From positions 124,001 to 188,000 of the forward strand of contig CAWGKA010000007.1 of the NCBI GenBank assembly GCA_963823045.1: a stretch of 64,000 bases of DNA, written 5' to 3'. The notes under the pieces were generated by a model that worked only from the letters and a program-made list of their open reading frames with translations, was not told where the DNA came from and searched no databases. This stretch comes from JADLGL01 sp963823045 (GTDB taxonomy: Bacteria > Pseudomonadota > Alphaproteobacteria > Rhizobiales > Kaistiaceae). Shown in pieces: positions 1 through 7,203 of the stretch. The position numbers and the translations under genes are program-made. Numbering within the stretch: the first letter of the stretch is position 1; every line of letters begins with the position of its first letter.

Positions 1-167
1 ACCGCGGCCGAGACGATGTTCTCGGACGCGATCAGCTCGATTTCCTCGTTCTGCCTGTGAAGCTCGCTGGCGATCGCGGCCGCAATTTCAGGGTCGCGCT
101 CGGCAAGCGGCTCAGAAAAGAACGATCGAGATGAGGCTGCGCCCGCGGCGCCTGCCCTCACATTCAT
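1..167 (-). CDS. glyA: Serine hydroxymethyltransferase, N-terminal fragment (cut by window edge)
   Basis: Only the first ~55 codons are present; the gene runs off the left edge. GlyA is a cytosolic PLP enzyme that interconverts serine and glycine and loads tetrahydrofolate with one-carbon units. The minus-strand translation from the ATG at 167 begins MNVRAGAAG and continues through ERDPEIAAAI and the very conserved family motif EIELIASENIVS, which identifies it. The Ala/Ser-rich first 15 residues before the conserved part are common in alphaproteobacterial GlyA. The start could lie slightly upstream, but no better candidate is visible. The next gene in the same direction, the L,D-transpeptidase, ends about 100 bases upstream of it. 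Confidence 0.85.
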   Translation of the reverse strand, partial: MNVRAGAAGAASSRSFFSEPLAERDPEIAAAIASELHRQNEEIELIASENIVSAA

Positions 168-267
168 CGGCAAATCCTTCAAAAACCGAGATACCCGGCC
201 GCATGGCGCCGGAAGAGCAGCGCCTTAGCATATGGGCCGAGTCGGGCCAAGCTGACGCTTGCCGGCG

Positions 268-1503
268 CTATCGCATCGCGGTGGCGGTCGGGCCGACTCC
301 GTCAAGGCCGTAGATGTCGTCGCGGAAGTTGACGACGCCTGCTTCGGACGCCCAGGCGCTGATATAGGCGAAGTAGATCTTCACCGGATGGGCGAGTTCG
401 GCATTGAGGCGCTCACCATCGGCGAACACCTGCTCGATGTGGCTGCGGTCCCAGCCGGCCGTATCGCTCAGCAGCCAAGTGATCAGCTCACGCACATTCT
501 GCACGCGCACGCAGCCCGAGGATTCGAAGCGATAGTCGTTGCCGAACAGGGTCTTGTTCGGCGTGTCGTGGAGATAAACCGAATAGGGGTTCGGGAAGTT
601 GATGCGCACCGAACCCAGCGAGTTGAAGTCGCCCGGATCCTGGCGGAAGACGTAGCGGGTCGCCTCGTCGGAGTTCCAATCGACCGATTCCGGCGCCACT
701 TCCTGGCCCGACTGCGTGTAGATGTGGATGTGCTGCTCGGCGAGATAGGTCGGATGCTGCTGCATCAGCGGTATGAGGTCGCGGCGGATGATCGAAACCG
801 GCACCGTCCAGAACGGGTTGAAGTTGACCTCTCGTATCTCGGAGGTAAGCAGCGGCGACGGGCGATCGACCTTGCCGACAACGGCGGTGTGGCGGCTGAC
901 GACCTGGCCATTTTGGACGGCCTCGATCTCTGCGGCGGGCAGATTGACGAGCACGTAGCGGGCCGTGGTCGTGCCAACGAGGTCGCTCAAGCGATCGCGG
1001 TTGATCTCGAGCTGATGCAGGCGAGCATCGGCGGGAATGTTGAGCGCGGCGAAGGTCGAAGCGCCGACGACGCCGTCGGCCGGAACCCCGTGGCGCGCCT
1101 GGAAACGCCGCACCGCGGAATCGACATAGGAATCGAACACGTCGGAGAGGCCGGTTGACGGGTCGAGGTCGTGTGAGGCGATGAGACGCTGGCGCAAGGT
1201 CACCACGGCTGGCGCGCGCACGCCAAGCTGCAGTTGCTGGTCGGCCGGCACGACCGGCCAGCCGCCGCGGTTGACGATGTCCTGATAGGTGAGAATCGCC
1301 AACGCCATGGCGGCGACGATCTCGGGCGACAGAATCGGGCGAGACGTCACGACATCGGTCGCGGCGAGCCCGCCGGTATCGAATCGGTCGAGAAGGCTTT
1401 GTGCGGCGGCAGGCCCCGCGGCCAGCTGCGACATGGCAATCGCACCGGCGCAAAGCCAGCCGGCGATCGAACGCTGAGCGCTACGCACGAGAAATGCCAC
1501 CAA
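268..1503 (-). CDS. ldtP: L,D-transpeptidase (YkuD/ErfK family) with peptidoglycan-binding domain
   Basis: About 411 residues from a TTG start at 1503. It is a periplasmic enzyme that forms 3-3 crosslinks in peptidoglycan or attaches proteins to it. The N-terminus is an export signal ending in the Ala-rich stretch GPAAAQS. A peptidoglycan-binding-1-like helix region follows around residues 115-155 (VRRFQARHGVPADGVVG). The YkuD catalytic domain lies around 185-345, with the HD pair in YLHDTPNK near 312 and the nucleophile in SSGCVRVQN near 331. The start is uncertain: a GGAGAGG ribosome site at 1514-1520 favours the TTG at 1503 or GTG at 1500 over the GTG at 1581. The upstream same-strand gene is an LdtR-like regulator. 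The ldtR/ldtP pairing is known from Liberibacter and Sinorhizobium, and the gene symbol rests on that context. Confidence 0.85.
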   Translation of the reverse strand: MVAFLVRSAQRSIAGWLCAGAIAMSQLAAGPAAAQSLLDRFDTGGLAATDVVTSRPILSPEIVAAMALAILTYQDIVNRGGWPVVPADQQLQLGVRAPAVVTLRQRLIASHDLDPSTGLSDVFDSYVDSAVRRFQARHGVPADGVVGASTFAALNIPADARLHQLEINRDRLSDLVGTTTARYVLVNLPAAEIEAVQNGQVVSRHTAVVGKVDRPSPLLTSEIREVNFNPFWTVPVSIIRRDLIPLMQQHPTYLAEQHIHIYTQSGQEVAPESVDWNSDEATRYVFRQDPGDFNSLGSVRINFPNPYSVYLHDTPNKTLFGNDYRFESSGCVRVQNVRELITWLLSDTAGWDRSHIEQVFADGERLNAELAHPVKIYFAYISAWASEAGVVNFRDDIYGLDGVGPTATAMR

Positions 1504-1630
1504 TACCCCCAAACCTCTCCATGCCGAAGAAGGACCTCGACTGACGGCGCAATGCGCCCAGTTGCCATGTGATGCGTACACTCTGGTTTATGGCGCTTTC
1601 ATGGTTCCGACAAGAACTCAAACAGATGTG

Positions 1631-1657
1631 AAAAAAGCCCGGCCAAGGCCGGGCTTT
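1631..1657 (-). terminator. Rho-independent terminator after ldtR
   Basis: A perfect inverted repeat with arms AAAGCCCGGCC (1634-1644) and GGCCGGGCTTT (1647-1657) is followed, on the minus strand, by a run of six T (1631-1636). It sits 29 bases past the ldtR stop. It should separate ldtR transcription from the downstream L,D-transpeptidase gene. The reverse direction lacks an equally good T-tract. Confidence 0.8.
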
Positions 1658-1685
1658 CAGAAGCGCTGTCAGGGAGGAGGTTATT

Positions 1686-2207
1686 TCAGAGGCGATAGAG
1701 GATCTGGTCGGTCCAGAAACGCTCGAGCCGCTGGAGGGAACGGTTGAGCGCACGGAAGTCTTCCGAGCCGATGCCGCCAACCTGGTCGATCGAGCGGATG
1801 TGCCGCTCATAGAGCCGATTGACGATGGTGGCGATGTCCTGGCCCTTCTCGGTCAGGCTGACGCGAACCGAGCGGCGGTCCATGCGCGAGCGCTGATGGT
1901 GGATGTAGCCCATCTCCACCAGCTTCTTCAGATTGTAGGAGACGTTCGAACCAAGATAGTAGCCGCGGGTGCGCAGCTCGCCGGCAGTGAGTTCGGCGTC
2001 GCCGATGTTGAAAAGCAGCAAGGCTTGTACGGCGTTGACGTCGGAACGACCGGCACGGTCGAACTCATCCTTGATCACGTCGAGCAAACGGCGATGCAGC
2101 CGCTCGACCAGGGTCAGGGCCTCCATGTAGAGCGGCTTGAGCTCTTCACGGTCCGGTTGCGCCGGCGCGACCGAAACGGCCTCGACGCCATGCTTGGAGT
2201 TCATCAT
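1686..2207 (-). CDS. ldtR: MarR/winged-helix transcriptional regulator, LdtR-like
   Basis: 173 residues, typical of MarR-family dimers. The centre holds a winged helix-turn-helix: VQALLLFNIGDAELTAGEL, then the recognition helix region GSNVSYNLKKLVEMGYI around residues 80-105, then the wing with RSRMDRRSVRVSLT. Flanking helices form the dimer interface. In Candidatus Liberibacter asiaticus and Sinorhizobium, LdtR activates the neighbouring L,D-transpeptidase gene and supports osmotic tolerance. The same adjacency here supports the assignment, although a terminator at 1631-1657 lies between the two genes, so the transpeptidase probably has its own promoter. The ~147-base region upstream (2208-2354) probably carries the ldtR promoter. 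Confidence 0.85.
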   Translation of the reverse strand: MMNSKHGVEAVSVAPAQPDREELKPLYMEALTLVERLHRRLLDVIKDEFDRAGRSDVNAVQALLLFNIGDAELTAGELRTRGYYLGSNVSYNLKKLVEMGYIHHQRSRMDRRSVRVSLTEKGQDIATIVNRLYERHIRSIDQVGGIGSEDFRALNRSLQRLERFWTDQILYRL

Positions 2208-2354
2208 CTGTGCGCCTCACTGTCTTTTCGCGGGATTGTTGTCCCCGCGTTGTGCTTACTTCTATCGGAGGCAATTGAAGATGACCTTAAACGGCACGCT
2301 TAACGGCGGCTTACCAGGATAGCGTCGTTTCTAAGGGCTTGGCGGCGCCGGCGC

Positions 2355-2912
2355 CTAGCGGACGGAGCCGGCCACGGGGCCGTCGCCGTCGCCACCTGAG
2401 GTCGGGCGCAGCACGAGAGCCCGTGAGAGGCTTGCCTTAGCGGCCACGGCAAACGGGCTGGCGGTGATTGCCTTCGCCGCCGGCGTCATCAGTTCAGCGA
2501 CCCGACGCGGCGCAAGTTCAGGCATCGCAATCAGGCGCAGGGCCATATAGGCCGCAGCGACTGTCAGTTGCAGGGCGAGCGCAAGCAGGTTGACGCCGTA
2601 GGTGCCGGCAAACACGGTGTGCATGGCGACGACGGAGGCGACGGCGTAGATCCAAATGACAATGCCCCAGGTCGCGAGCATCCACAGGCCGACGGCGGCA
2701 ACGAGATAGGCGACGGCAAGATTGATGGTTGCGATCTGCCATGCCCCGCTCTGATCGGCGAATACGCCGGACCCGACAGGGATGAGGCCGATGATCGACG
2801 CCCATTGGGCGAGACCGAAAAGAATCAGGATGCCCGAAAGCGCTCTTTCCCGGAAATCGTCCCGTGCCAGGAACCGCATCAAATCAAAGCGCCGTTCGTC
2901 GTTGCCAGCCAC
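2355..2912 (-). CDS. DUF6163-like conserved membrane protein
   Basis: 185 residues of unknown function. Hydrophobic segments appear around residues 23-42 (GILILFGLAQWASIIGLI), 58-80, 82-100 and 105-125, suggesting four transmembrane helices with a short charged N-terminus (MAGNDERRFDLMRFLARDD) and a cytosolic Ala/Pro/Arg-rich tail. The location between ldtR and hemB is, from memory, a common arrangement in Hyphomicrobiales, where this protein is annotated as a DUF6163 family member. It is divergent from hemB, and the shared 187-base intergenic region (2913-3099) must hold both promoters. No catalytic residues can be pointed to. Confidence 0.7.
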   Translation of the reverse strand: MAGNDERRFDLMRFLARDDFRERALSGILILFGLAQWASIIGLIPVGSGVFADQSGAWQIATINLAVAYLVAAVGLWMLATWGIVIWIYAVASVVAMHTVFAGTYGVNLLALALQLTVAAAYMALRLIAMPELAPRRVAELMTPAAKAITASPFAVAAKASLSRALVLRPTSGGDGDGPVAGSVR

Positions 2913-3099
2913 GAATCCCCCCTGATCACCGCATCGAAAGGCTGGGCTAAGAGGTCACCTTCGCACCAGCTGGCCGATCGGACAGGGGAACAGCCCGTCG
3001 AACCAAGCCGGGCGACTCGGTGATCTGCCGGCCATCGCTGCTGTTTGCCACCCTGCCACCGGGTGATAGATAGCTGATCCACTGGAGTTGCAAAGCACA

Positions 3100-4143
3100 A
3101 TGAATGAGCAGCGGAGCCAACGCGCGGGCAACCGCACTGCGGCGAACCTCGGCGACATCCTTCGCGGCCGTCGGCTGCGCCGCACGCGGCGCACGGACTG
3201 GCTGCGACGCATGGTGCGCGCGTCGGCACTCAGCGTCGACGATCTGATCTGGCCCGTGTTCCTGATGGAAGGCGAAGGCGTGCGCGAGGCCGTGCCGTCG
3301 ATGCCAGGCGTCGAGCGTCTGTCGCTCGACCTTGCCGTTGAGGCAGTGCGCGAAGCAGCGGGGCTTGGCGTGCCCGCCGTGGCCCTGTTTCCCCTGGTGC
3401 CGATCGAGAAACGCGACGCCGGCGGCTCGGCTGCGCTCGACCCCGGCAACCTCATTTGCCGGGCATGCCGCGCAATCAAAGAGGCGGTGCCGGAGATCGG
3501 CATCATCACCGATGTTGCGCTCGATCCCTATACCAGCCACGGGCATGACGGCATCCTCATCGGCGATCAGGTCGCCAATGATGAAACCGTCGACGTGCTG
3601 GTGCGGCAGGCGCTGATCCAGGCCGCTGCGGGATCGGACGTCATTGCCCCGTCCGACATGATGGACGGCCGCGTCGGCGCCATTCGTGAGGCCCTCGACG
3701 AAGCAGGATTCACCGAAATCTGCATCCTTGCCTACAGCGCTAAATATGCCTCGGCCTTCTACGGACCGTTCCGCGACGCGATCGGCACCTCGGCGGTGCT
3801 GACCGGCGACAAGCGCACATACCAGATGGACCCGGCCAATTCCGACGAAGCGATCCGCGAGGTGGAGCGCGACATCGAGGAGGGCGCGGACATGGTGATG
3901 GTGAAGCCTGGCATGCCCTATCTCGACATCATTGCGCGCGTGAAAGAGAGCTTCGGCCTGCCGACCTTCGCCTATCAGGTGTCGGGCGAGTACGCGATGA
4001 TCAAGGCGGCGGCAGAAAAGGGCTGGATCGACGGCGAGCGCGCCATGATGGAAAGCCTGATCGCCTTCAAGCGCGCTGGCGCCGACGGCATTCTCACCTA
4101 TTTCGCGCCGATCGTGGCCAAACAGCTGAGCGGTCGAAATTAG
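3100..4143 (+). CDS. hemB: Delta-aminolevulinic acid dehydratase (porphobilinogen synthase)
   Basis: 347 residues. HemB condenses two 5-aminolevulinates to porphobilinogen, the second common step of haem and cobalamin synthesis. The Schiff-base lysine lies in AYSAKYASAFYGPF (Lys ~215) and the second conserved lysine in MVKPGMPYLD (Lys ~269). The metal loop reads DVALDPYTSHGHDG: the three zinc cysteines of zinc-type enzymes are replaced by Ala/Asp/Asp, the Mg-dependent type seen in many alphaproteobacteria. The ATG at 3100 is preferred because GGAG at 3084-3087 sits 12 bases before it; a TTG at 3088 abuts that site. The protein ends with the conserved octamer-interface region. Confidence 0.96.
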   Translation: MNEQRSQRAGNRTAANLGDILRGRRLRRTRRTDWLRRMVRASALSVDDLIWPVFLMEGEGVREAVPSMPGVERLSLDLAVEAVREAAGLGVPAVALFPLVPIEKRDAGGSAALDPGNLICRACRAIKEAVPEIGIITDVALDPYTSHGHDGILIGDQVANDETVDVLVRQALIQAAAGSDVIAPSDMMDGRVGAIREALDEAGFTEICILAYSAKYASAFYGPFRDAIGTSAVLTGDKRTYQMDPANSDEAIREVERDIEEGADMVMVKPGMPYLDIIARVKESFGLPTFAYQVSGEYAMIKAAAEKGWIDGERAMMESLIAFKRAGADGILTYFAPIVAKQLSGRN

Positions 4144-4166
4144 CCTGGCGCCTTGCATCGTTTCCG

Positions 4167-4192
4167 ATCCGCCACCATTTTTGGTGGCGAAT
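4167..4192 (+). other. Intercistronic hairpin between hemB and the RDD gene
   Basis: CGCCACC (4170-4176) and GGTGGCG (4183-4189) enclose the loop ATTTTT, and flanking GAT/ATC can extend the stem past one mismatch. No T-tract follows on the plus strand, so it is more likely a processing or 3'-protecting hairpin than a full terminator. Confidence 0.4.
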
Positions 4193-4235
4193 CGACGCGC
4201 CGGAGACACCGGCGTGCCAAGAGGAGGGTGATGCG

Positions 4236-4751
4236 ATGGCCGAGGAAAGCCGTACCGCCGGCGCCCGTTATGGCGGCGATGTCTTTGACGAGACGGTCCA
4301 CCCCGAACTGTTCGACGAAATCCTGCCACGACGGCTTCTCGCCTTCGCGATAGACGCGATCATCATCATCATCGCCACGGTTCCGGCTTTCCTTGCGGTC
4401 GCCGTCCTCGGCGTTCTGACGCTTGGCTTGGGTTGGCTGCTCTTCCCTTTCGTCTTCGCCATCGTCGCGCTCGGCTATCTGGCCATAACTCTAGGCAGCG
4501 CCAACTCATCAACCATCGGGATGCGCATGGCTGGCCTCGAAATGCGCACGCTTGGCGGCGACAAGATGTATCCGCTGCTCGCCGTGCTGCAGGGGCTGAC
4601 CTTCTGGATCCTCACCTCGATACTGACGCCGCTGGTCCTGATCGTCGGGCTGATGTCCAACCGCCGACGCCTGCTCCACGACATGCTGCTGGGCACGATA
4701 ATGCTCAATGCCGGGCCGCTGCATGAATTGGAACGCGTGCGCAACGGATGA
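4236..4751 (+). CDS. RDD family inner-membrane protein
   Basis: 171 residues. The RDD hallmark is present as ILPRRLLAFAIDAIII near residue 29, where an Arg and the paired Asp sit at the start of the first membrane helix. Further helices lie around 48-82 (VAVLGVLTLGLGWLLFPFVF) and 110-135. The loop GSANSSTIGMRMAGLEMRT corresponds to the family's second conserved motif (…G.S.GK...G...). Function is not established; some RDD proteins affect ion homeostasis. It follows hemB by about 92 bases and precedes the leucyltransferase gene by 63, so the three are probably co-transcribed. Confidence 0.85.
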   Translation: MAEESRTAGARYGGDVFDETVHPELFDEILPRRLLAFAIDAIIIIIATVPAFLAVAVLGVLTLGLGWLLFPFVFAIVALGYLAITLGSANSSTIGMRMAGLEMRTLGGDKMYPLLAVLQGLTFWILTSILTPLVLIVGLMSNRRRLLHDMLLGTIMLNAGPLHELERVRNG

Positions 4752-4814
4752 TTCCGCTTCCTCAGCGGCGCCGATCGGGACTATCCTGACGGCGAATGAT
4801 ACCGTTGACGTGCC

Positions 4815-5561
4815 ATGACGAAGCATCAGCTTGATGCCCCGCAATTCTATCTGACGGCCCCCTCGCCCTGCCCCTATCTGGCCGGGCATGAGGAGCGGAA
4901 GGTTTTCACCCATCTCGTCGGCGAACGGGCGCCCGCGCTCAACGACGCCCTCACGCAAGGCGGCTTCCGCCGCAGCCAGAACATCGCCTATCGGCCCGCC
5001 TGCGAAGGTTGCCGCGCCTGCGTGTCGGTGCGGGTCGCCGCCGGCGAGTTCGCCATGCGGCGCAGTTGGGCGCGCATCAAGAAGCTCAATAGCGACATCA
5101 TCGGCAACGAGGTATCGCCGAGCCCGACCTCCGAGCAGTATTCGCTCTTCCGCAGCTATCTCGACACGCGCCACCCTGACGGCGGCATGGCCGACATGTC
5201 GGTGCTCGACTACGCGATGATGGTCGAGGACACGCACGTCGCCACGACGATGATCGAATACCGCTTCCGCGGGCCCGATACGGCGATCAATGGCCGCGGC
5301 GAGGGACCGCTGATCGCGACCGCTCTTACCGATGTGCTCGGTGACGGGCTGTCGATGGTCTATTCCTTCTTCGACCCGTCCTATTCCGATCGCAGCCTCG
5401 GCACCTTCATGATCCTCGATCACATCACGCGGGCGCGAAAGCTTGGCCTCCCCTACGTCTATCTCGGCTATTGGGTCGATGGCTCGGCGAAGATGGACTA
5501 CAAGGCGAAGTTCCTGCCGCAGGAGCGTCTCGGCCCCCGCGGCTGGGAACGGTTCGGCTAG
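4815..5561 (+). CDS. bpt: Aspartate/glutamate leucyltransferase (bacterial N-end rule transferase)
   Basis: 248 residues, normal length. This cytosolic enzyme transfers Leu from Leu-tRNA to proteins with N-terminal Asp or Glu, marking them for ClpS/ClpAP. Motifs: the N-terminal CPYL near residue 20, the cysteine pair CEGCRACVSVRV around 62-72, and the GNAT-like C-terminal half with YSFFDPSYSDRSLG and YVYLGYWVDGSAKMDYKAKF, all diagnostic of the ATE/Bpt family (often annotated ate). Its stop at 5559-5561 lies only four bases from the stop of the convergent NTF2-like gene. A cytosolic ClpS pathway partner is not in this window. Confidence 0.93.
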   Translation: MTKHQLDAPQFYLTAPSPCPYLAGHEERKVFTHLVGERAPALNDALTQGGFRRSQNIAYRPACEGCRACVSVRVAAGEFAMRRSWARIKKLNSDIIGNEVSPSPTSEQYSLFRSYLDTRHPDGGMADMSVLDYAMMVEDTHVATTMIEYRFRGPDTAINGRGEGPLIATALTDVLGDGLSMVYSFFDPSYSDRSLGTFMILDHITRARKLGLPYVYLGYWVDGSAKMDYKAKFLPQERLGPRGWERFG

Positions 5562-5565
5562 AGGC

Positions 5566-5994
5566 CTAATCGACCTGCGCGAAATTGGCGTGAGCGACGA
5601 CCAGCCAACGGTCGCCATCGCGACGGAAGACCGTCAGGCGCGGGGCCACACGCTCGACCGGCTGGCCCGAGATCGTTTCCGACACCACGAGGAGGTAGCG
5701 GACAACCATGATGTCGTCGTCCTGGGTGGCGACGAGGTCGCGCAGCTCGTACTCAACGAGGTTCGCAGCGCCGCCGTCGATATAGCCGGCCTTGTCGAGG
5801 CCGGTGCCATCGGCCCGCTGGATCTGGAACTCGGGCGCCAAGACGGCGTCGAGCTGAGCCGGATCGCCGCTCATAACGGCGTCCAGCCAAGCGCGGACAG
5901 CACCTTCTGCCTCGGCACTGGATTGGGCAAAGGCGGGCGCGGCCGCCAGAACGCCAACGAGAGCGATTGCTTTCACTGCATGGTTCACAAGCAT
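5566..5994 (-). CDS. Secreted nuclear transport factor 2-like (DUF4440-type) protein
   Basis: 142 residues. The first ~23 residues form a Sec signal peptide (KAIALVGVLAAAPAFAQ, with an AFA-Q cleavage site). The mature part looks like a cone-shaped NTF2 fold: the helix start EAEGAVRAWLDAVMSGDPAQLDAVLAPEF followed by strands DDDIMVVRYLLVVSE and PRLTVFRRDGDRWLVVAHANF, the usual closing strand of DUF4440 proteins. Such domains serve as enzymes or ligand-binding scaffolds; no catalytic set can be assigned. It is a single gene between the leucyltransferase (convergent) and the FMN reductase (same strand). Confidence 0.75.
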   Translation of the reverse strand: MLVNHAVKAIALVGVLAAAPAFAQSSAEAEGAVRAWLDAVMSGDPAQLDAVLAPEFQIQRADGTGLDKAGYIDGGAANLVEYELRDLVATQDDDIMVVRYLLVVSETISGQPVERVAPRLTVFRRDGDRWLVVAHANFAQVD

Positions 5995-6107
5995 GGGCGT
6001 CTCCTCACGACTTCGGCAGCCAACCCCTGGCTTCTGCCGGGGCCGGCGATTTCAACCGAAGAGGGTGAAGAAAACGTCTTCGCGAGTGTAGCCCTGTGGC
6101 GCTCTTG

Positions 6108-6683
6108 TCAGGCGGCCTTGTCGCGCGCCGTTTTCAAAGCGTCGATCCACCAGGTCAGCTGATCGAGCATGTCTTCGGCGCCCTGGTTGAGGAAGTCGAA
6201 ATCGTCGAGCGTTTTGTTGCCTTGAGCGATGTCGAGATAGGCCTGCCAATGGATATGAACGCCGGCGCGGATGGGCGCCATCTGTAGTTCTACGGCGATG
6301 GCCCGCAGTTGCTCGACGGCGCGCGCGCCTCCGGCGCTGCCATAGCCGACGAAGGCGACCGGCTTCCGGTTCCACTGTGGATAGGCGTAGTCGATGGCGT
6401 TTTTCAGAACCGCGGTCGGCGCGTGATTATATTCGGCCGCGACGACAATGAAGCCGTCCATTTCCGCTACTTTCTTCTGCCATTCGACCGCCACCGGGTT
6501 CTGCAATTCAGCCCATGCTGGCGAAGCAGCCTCCTCGAAGAAGGGCATGGGATAATCGCGCAGATCGAGCGTCTCGACTTCGAAGCTATTCCGCTTCGCG
6601 GCCTTTTCGAATATCCATTTGGCCGGATGATCGGCGAAGCGGTTTGGGCGGGTGCTGCTGATGATGATCCCGACTTTTGGCAT
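6108..6683 (-). CDS. NADPH-dependent FMN reductase family protein
   Basis: 191 residues, flavodoxin-like. The N-terminal FMN phosphate loop reads IISSTRPNRFADHPAKW (residues 6-22), and the second FMN-contacting loop VAAEYNHAPTAVLKNAIDY (~82-100) is typical of the FMN_red family (Pfam PF03358), as is VAFVGYGSAGGARAVEQLR. Such enzymes reduce FMN or quinones using NAD(P)H in the cytosol. The gene is divergent from an HxlR-type regulator, and the shared intergenic region contains a dyad at 6749-6762. Redox- or electrophile-responsive control by that regulator is therefore a reasonable inference. Confidence 0.88.
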   Translation of the reverse strand: MPKVGIIISSTRPNRFADHPAKWIFEKAAKRNSFEVETLDLRDYPMPFFEEAASPAWAELQNPVAVEWQKKVAEMDGFIVVAAEYNHAPTAVLKNAIDYAYPQWNRKPVAFVGYGSAGGARAVEQLRAIAVELQMAPIRAGVHIHWQAYLDIAQGNKTLDDFDFLNQGAEDMLDQLTWWIDALKTARDKAA

Positions 6684-6748
6684 AGCGTGTTCCTTGAGAG
6701 TTCAGGCCCGGGTGTGGTTGGCGCCCCGAGTCGATATGCAATCTATAG

Positions 6749-6762
6749 CGCCATAGATGGCG
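6749..6762. promoter_or_regulatory. Candidate operator between FMN reductase and HxlR-type regulator
   Basis: CGCCAT (6749-6754) and ATGGCG (6757-6762) form a perfect dyad with a 2-base spacer, inside the AT-richer stretch of the divergent intergenic region. Autoregulators of the HxlR family usually bind such dyads next to their own gene. No experimental or consensus match is available, so this is an inference from position and symmetry. Confidence 0.4.
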
Positions 6763-6822
6763 TAGCACTATGAGATGTCAAGCGCTTGGCAAAGTAGGGT
6801 GGGGATCGCCATATTGGCGAGC

Positions 6823-7203
6823 ATGGAGGACATGAGCCCAAGCCGTACCGATCACGAGCGCGACCCTTGCGTCGTGCCTGAGCGCCTGAGCGCGGCTTTT
6901 GCCGTGCTGCAGGAGAAATGGGCGCTGCCCATCGTCTATGTCCTGCTGCAGGGACCGCAGGGATTCAACGATATTGGCCGCGCCGCAGGCGCGGTGAACC
7001 CGGCCACTTTGACGCAGCGTCTCGCCCGCATGGAGCAGGTGGGCCTCGTCAAGAAGACCGTGCAGTCGGTCATGCCGCCGCGCACGCTCTATGAATTGAC
7101 CGAGGCCGGCTGCGCGCTGCGCCCGGTGATCAACGCGTTTGAGGCCTGGGTGAAGCGGCACCCGCTCCCGGACAAAGCGCCAAAAATGGCGGAAGCCGAC
7201 TAG
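6823..7203 (+). CDS. HxlR-type winged-helix transcriptional regulator
   Basis: 126 residues from the ATG at 6823. The winged helix occupies most of the protein: AFAVLQEKWALPIVYVLLQGP, GFNDIGRAAGAVNPATLTQRLARMEQVGLV (recognition helix around ATLTQRLARM) and PPRTLYELTEAG as the wing. This matches the HxlR layout (…W...I...L..G..RF.EL......IS...L...L..LE..GL), though the SerIle/Ser of the recognition helix is replaced by PATL. The conserved cysteine of redox-sensing HxlR members may be CVVP near residue 14. Its stop overlaps the parC stop in a shared CTAG at 7200-7203. The divergent FMN reductase gene is the likely target. Confidence 0.82.
   Translation: MEDMSPSRTDHERDPCVVPERLSAAFAVLQEKWALPIVYVLLQGPQGFNDIGRAAGAVNPATLTQRLARMEQVGLVKKTVQSVMPPRTLYELTEAGCALRPVINAFEAWVKRHPLPDKAPKMAEAD

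Noticed and set aside
2947..4329. 460-codon minus-strand frame opposite hemB
   Set aside because: Shadow of hemB; no domain, no ribosome site.
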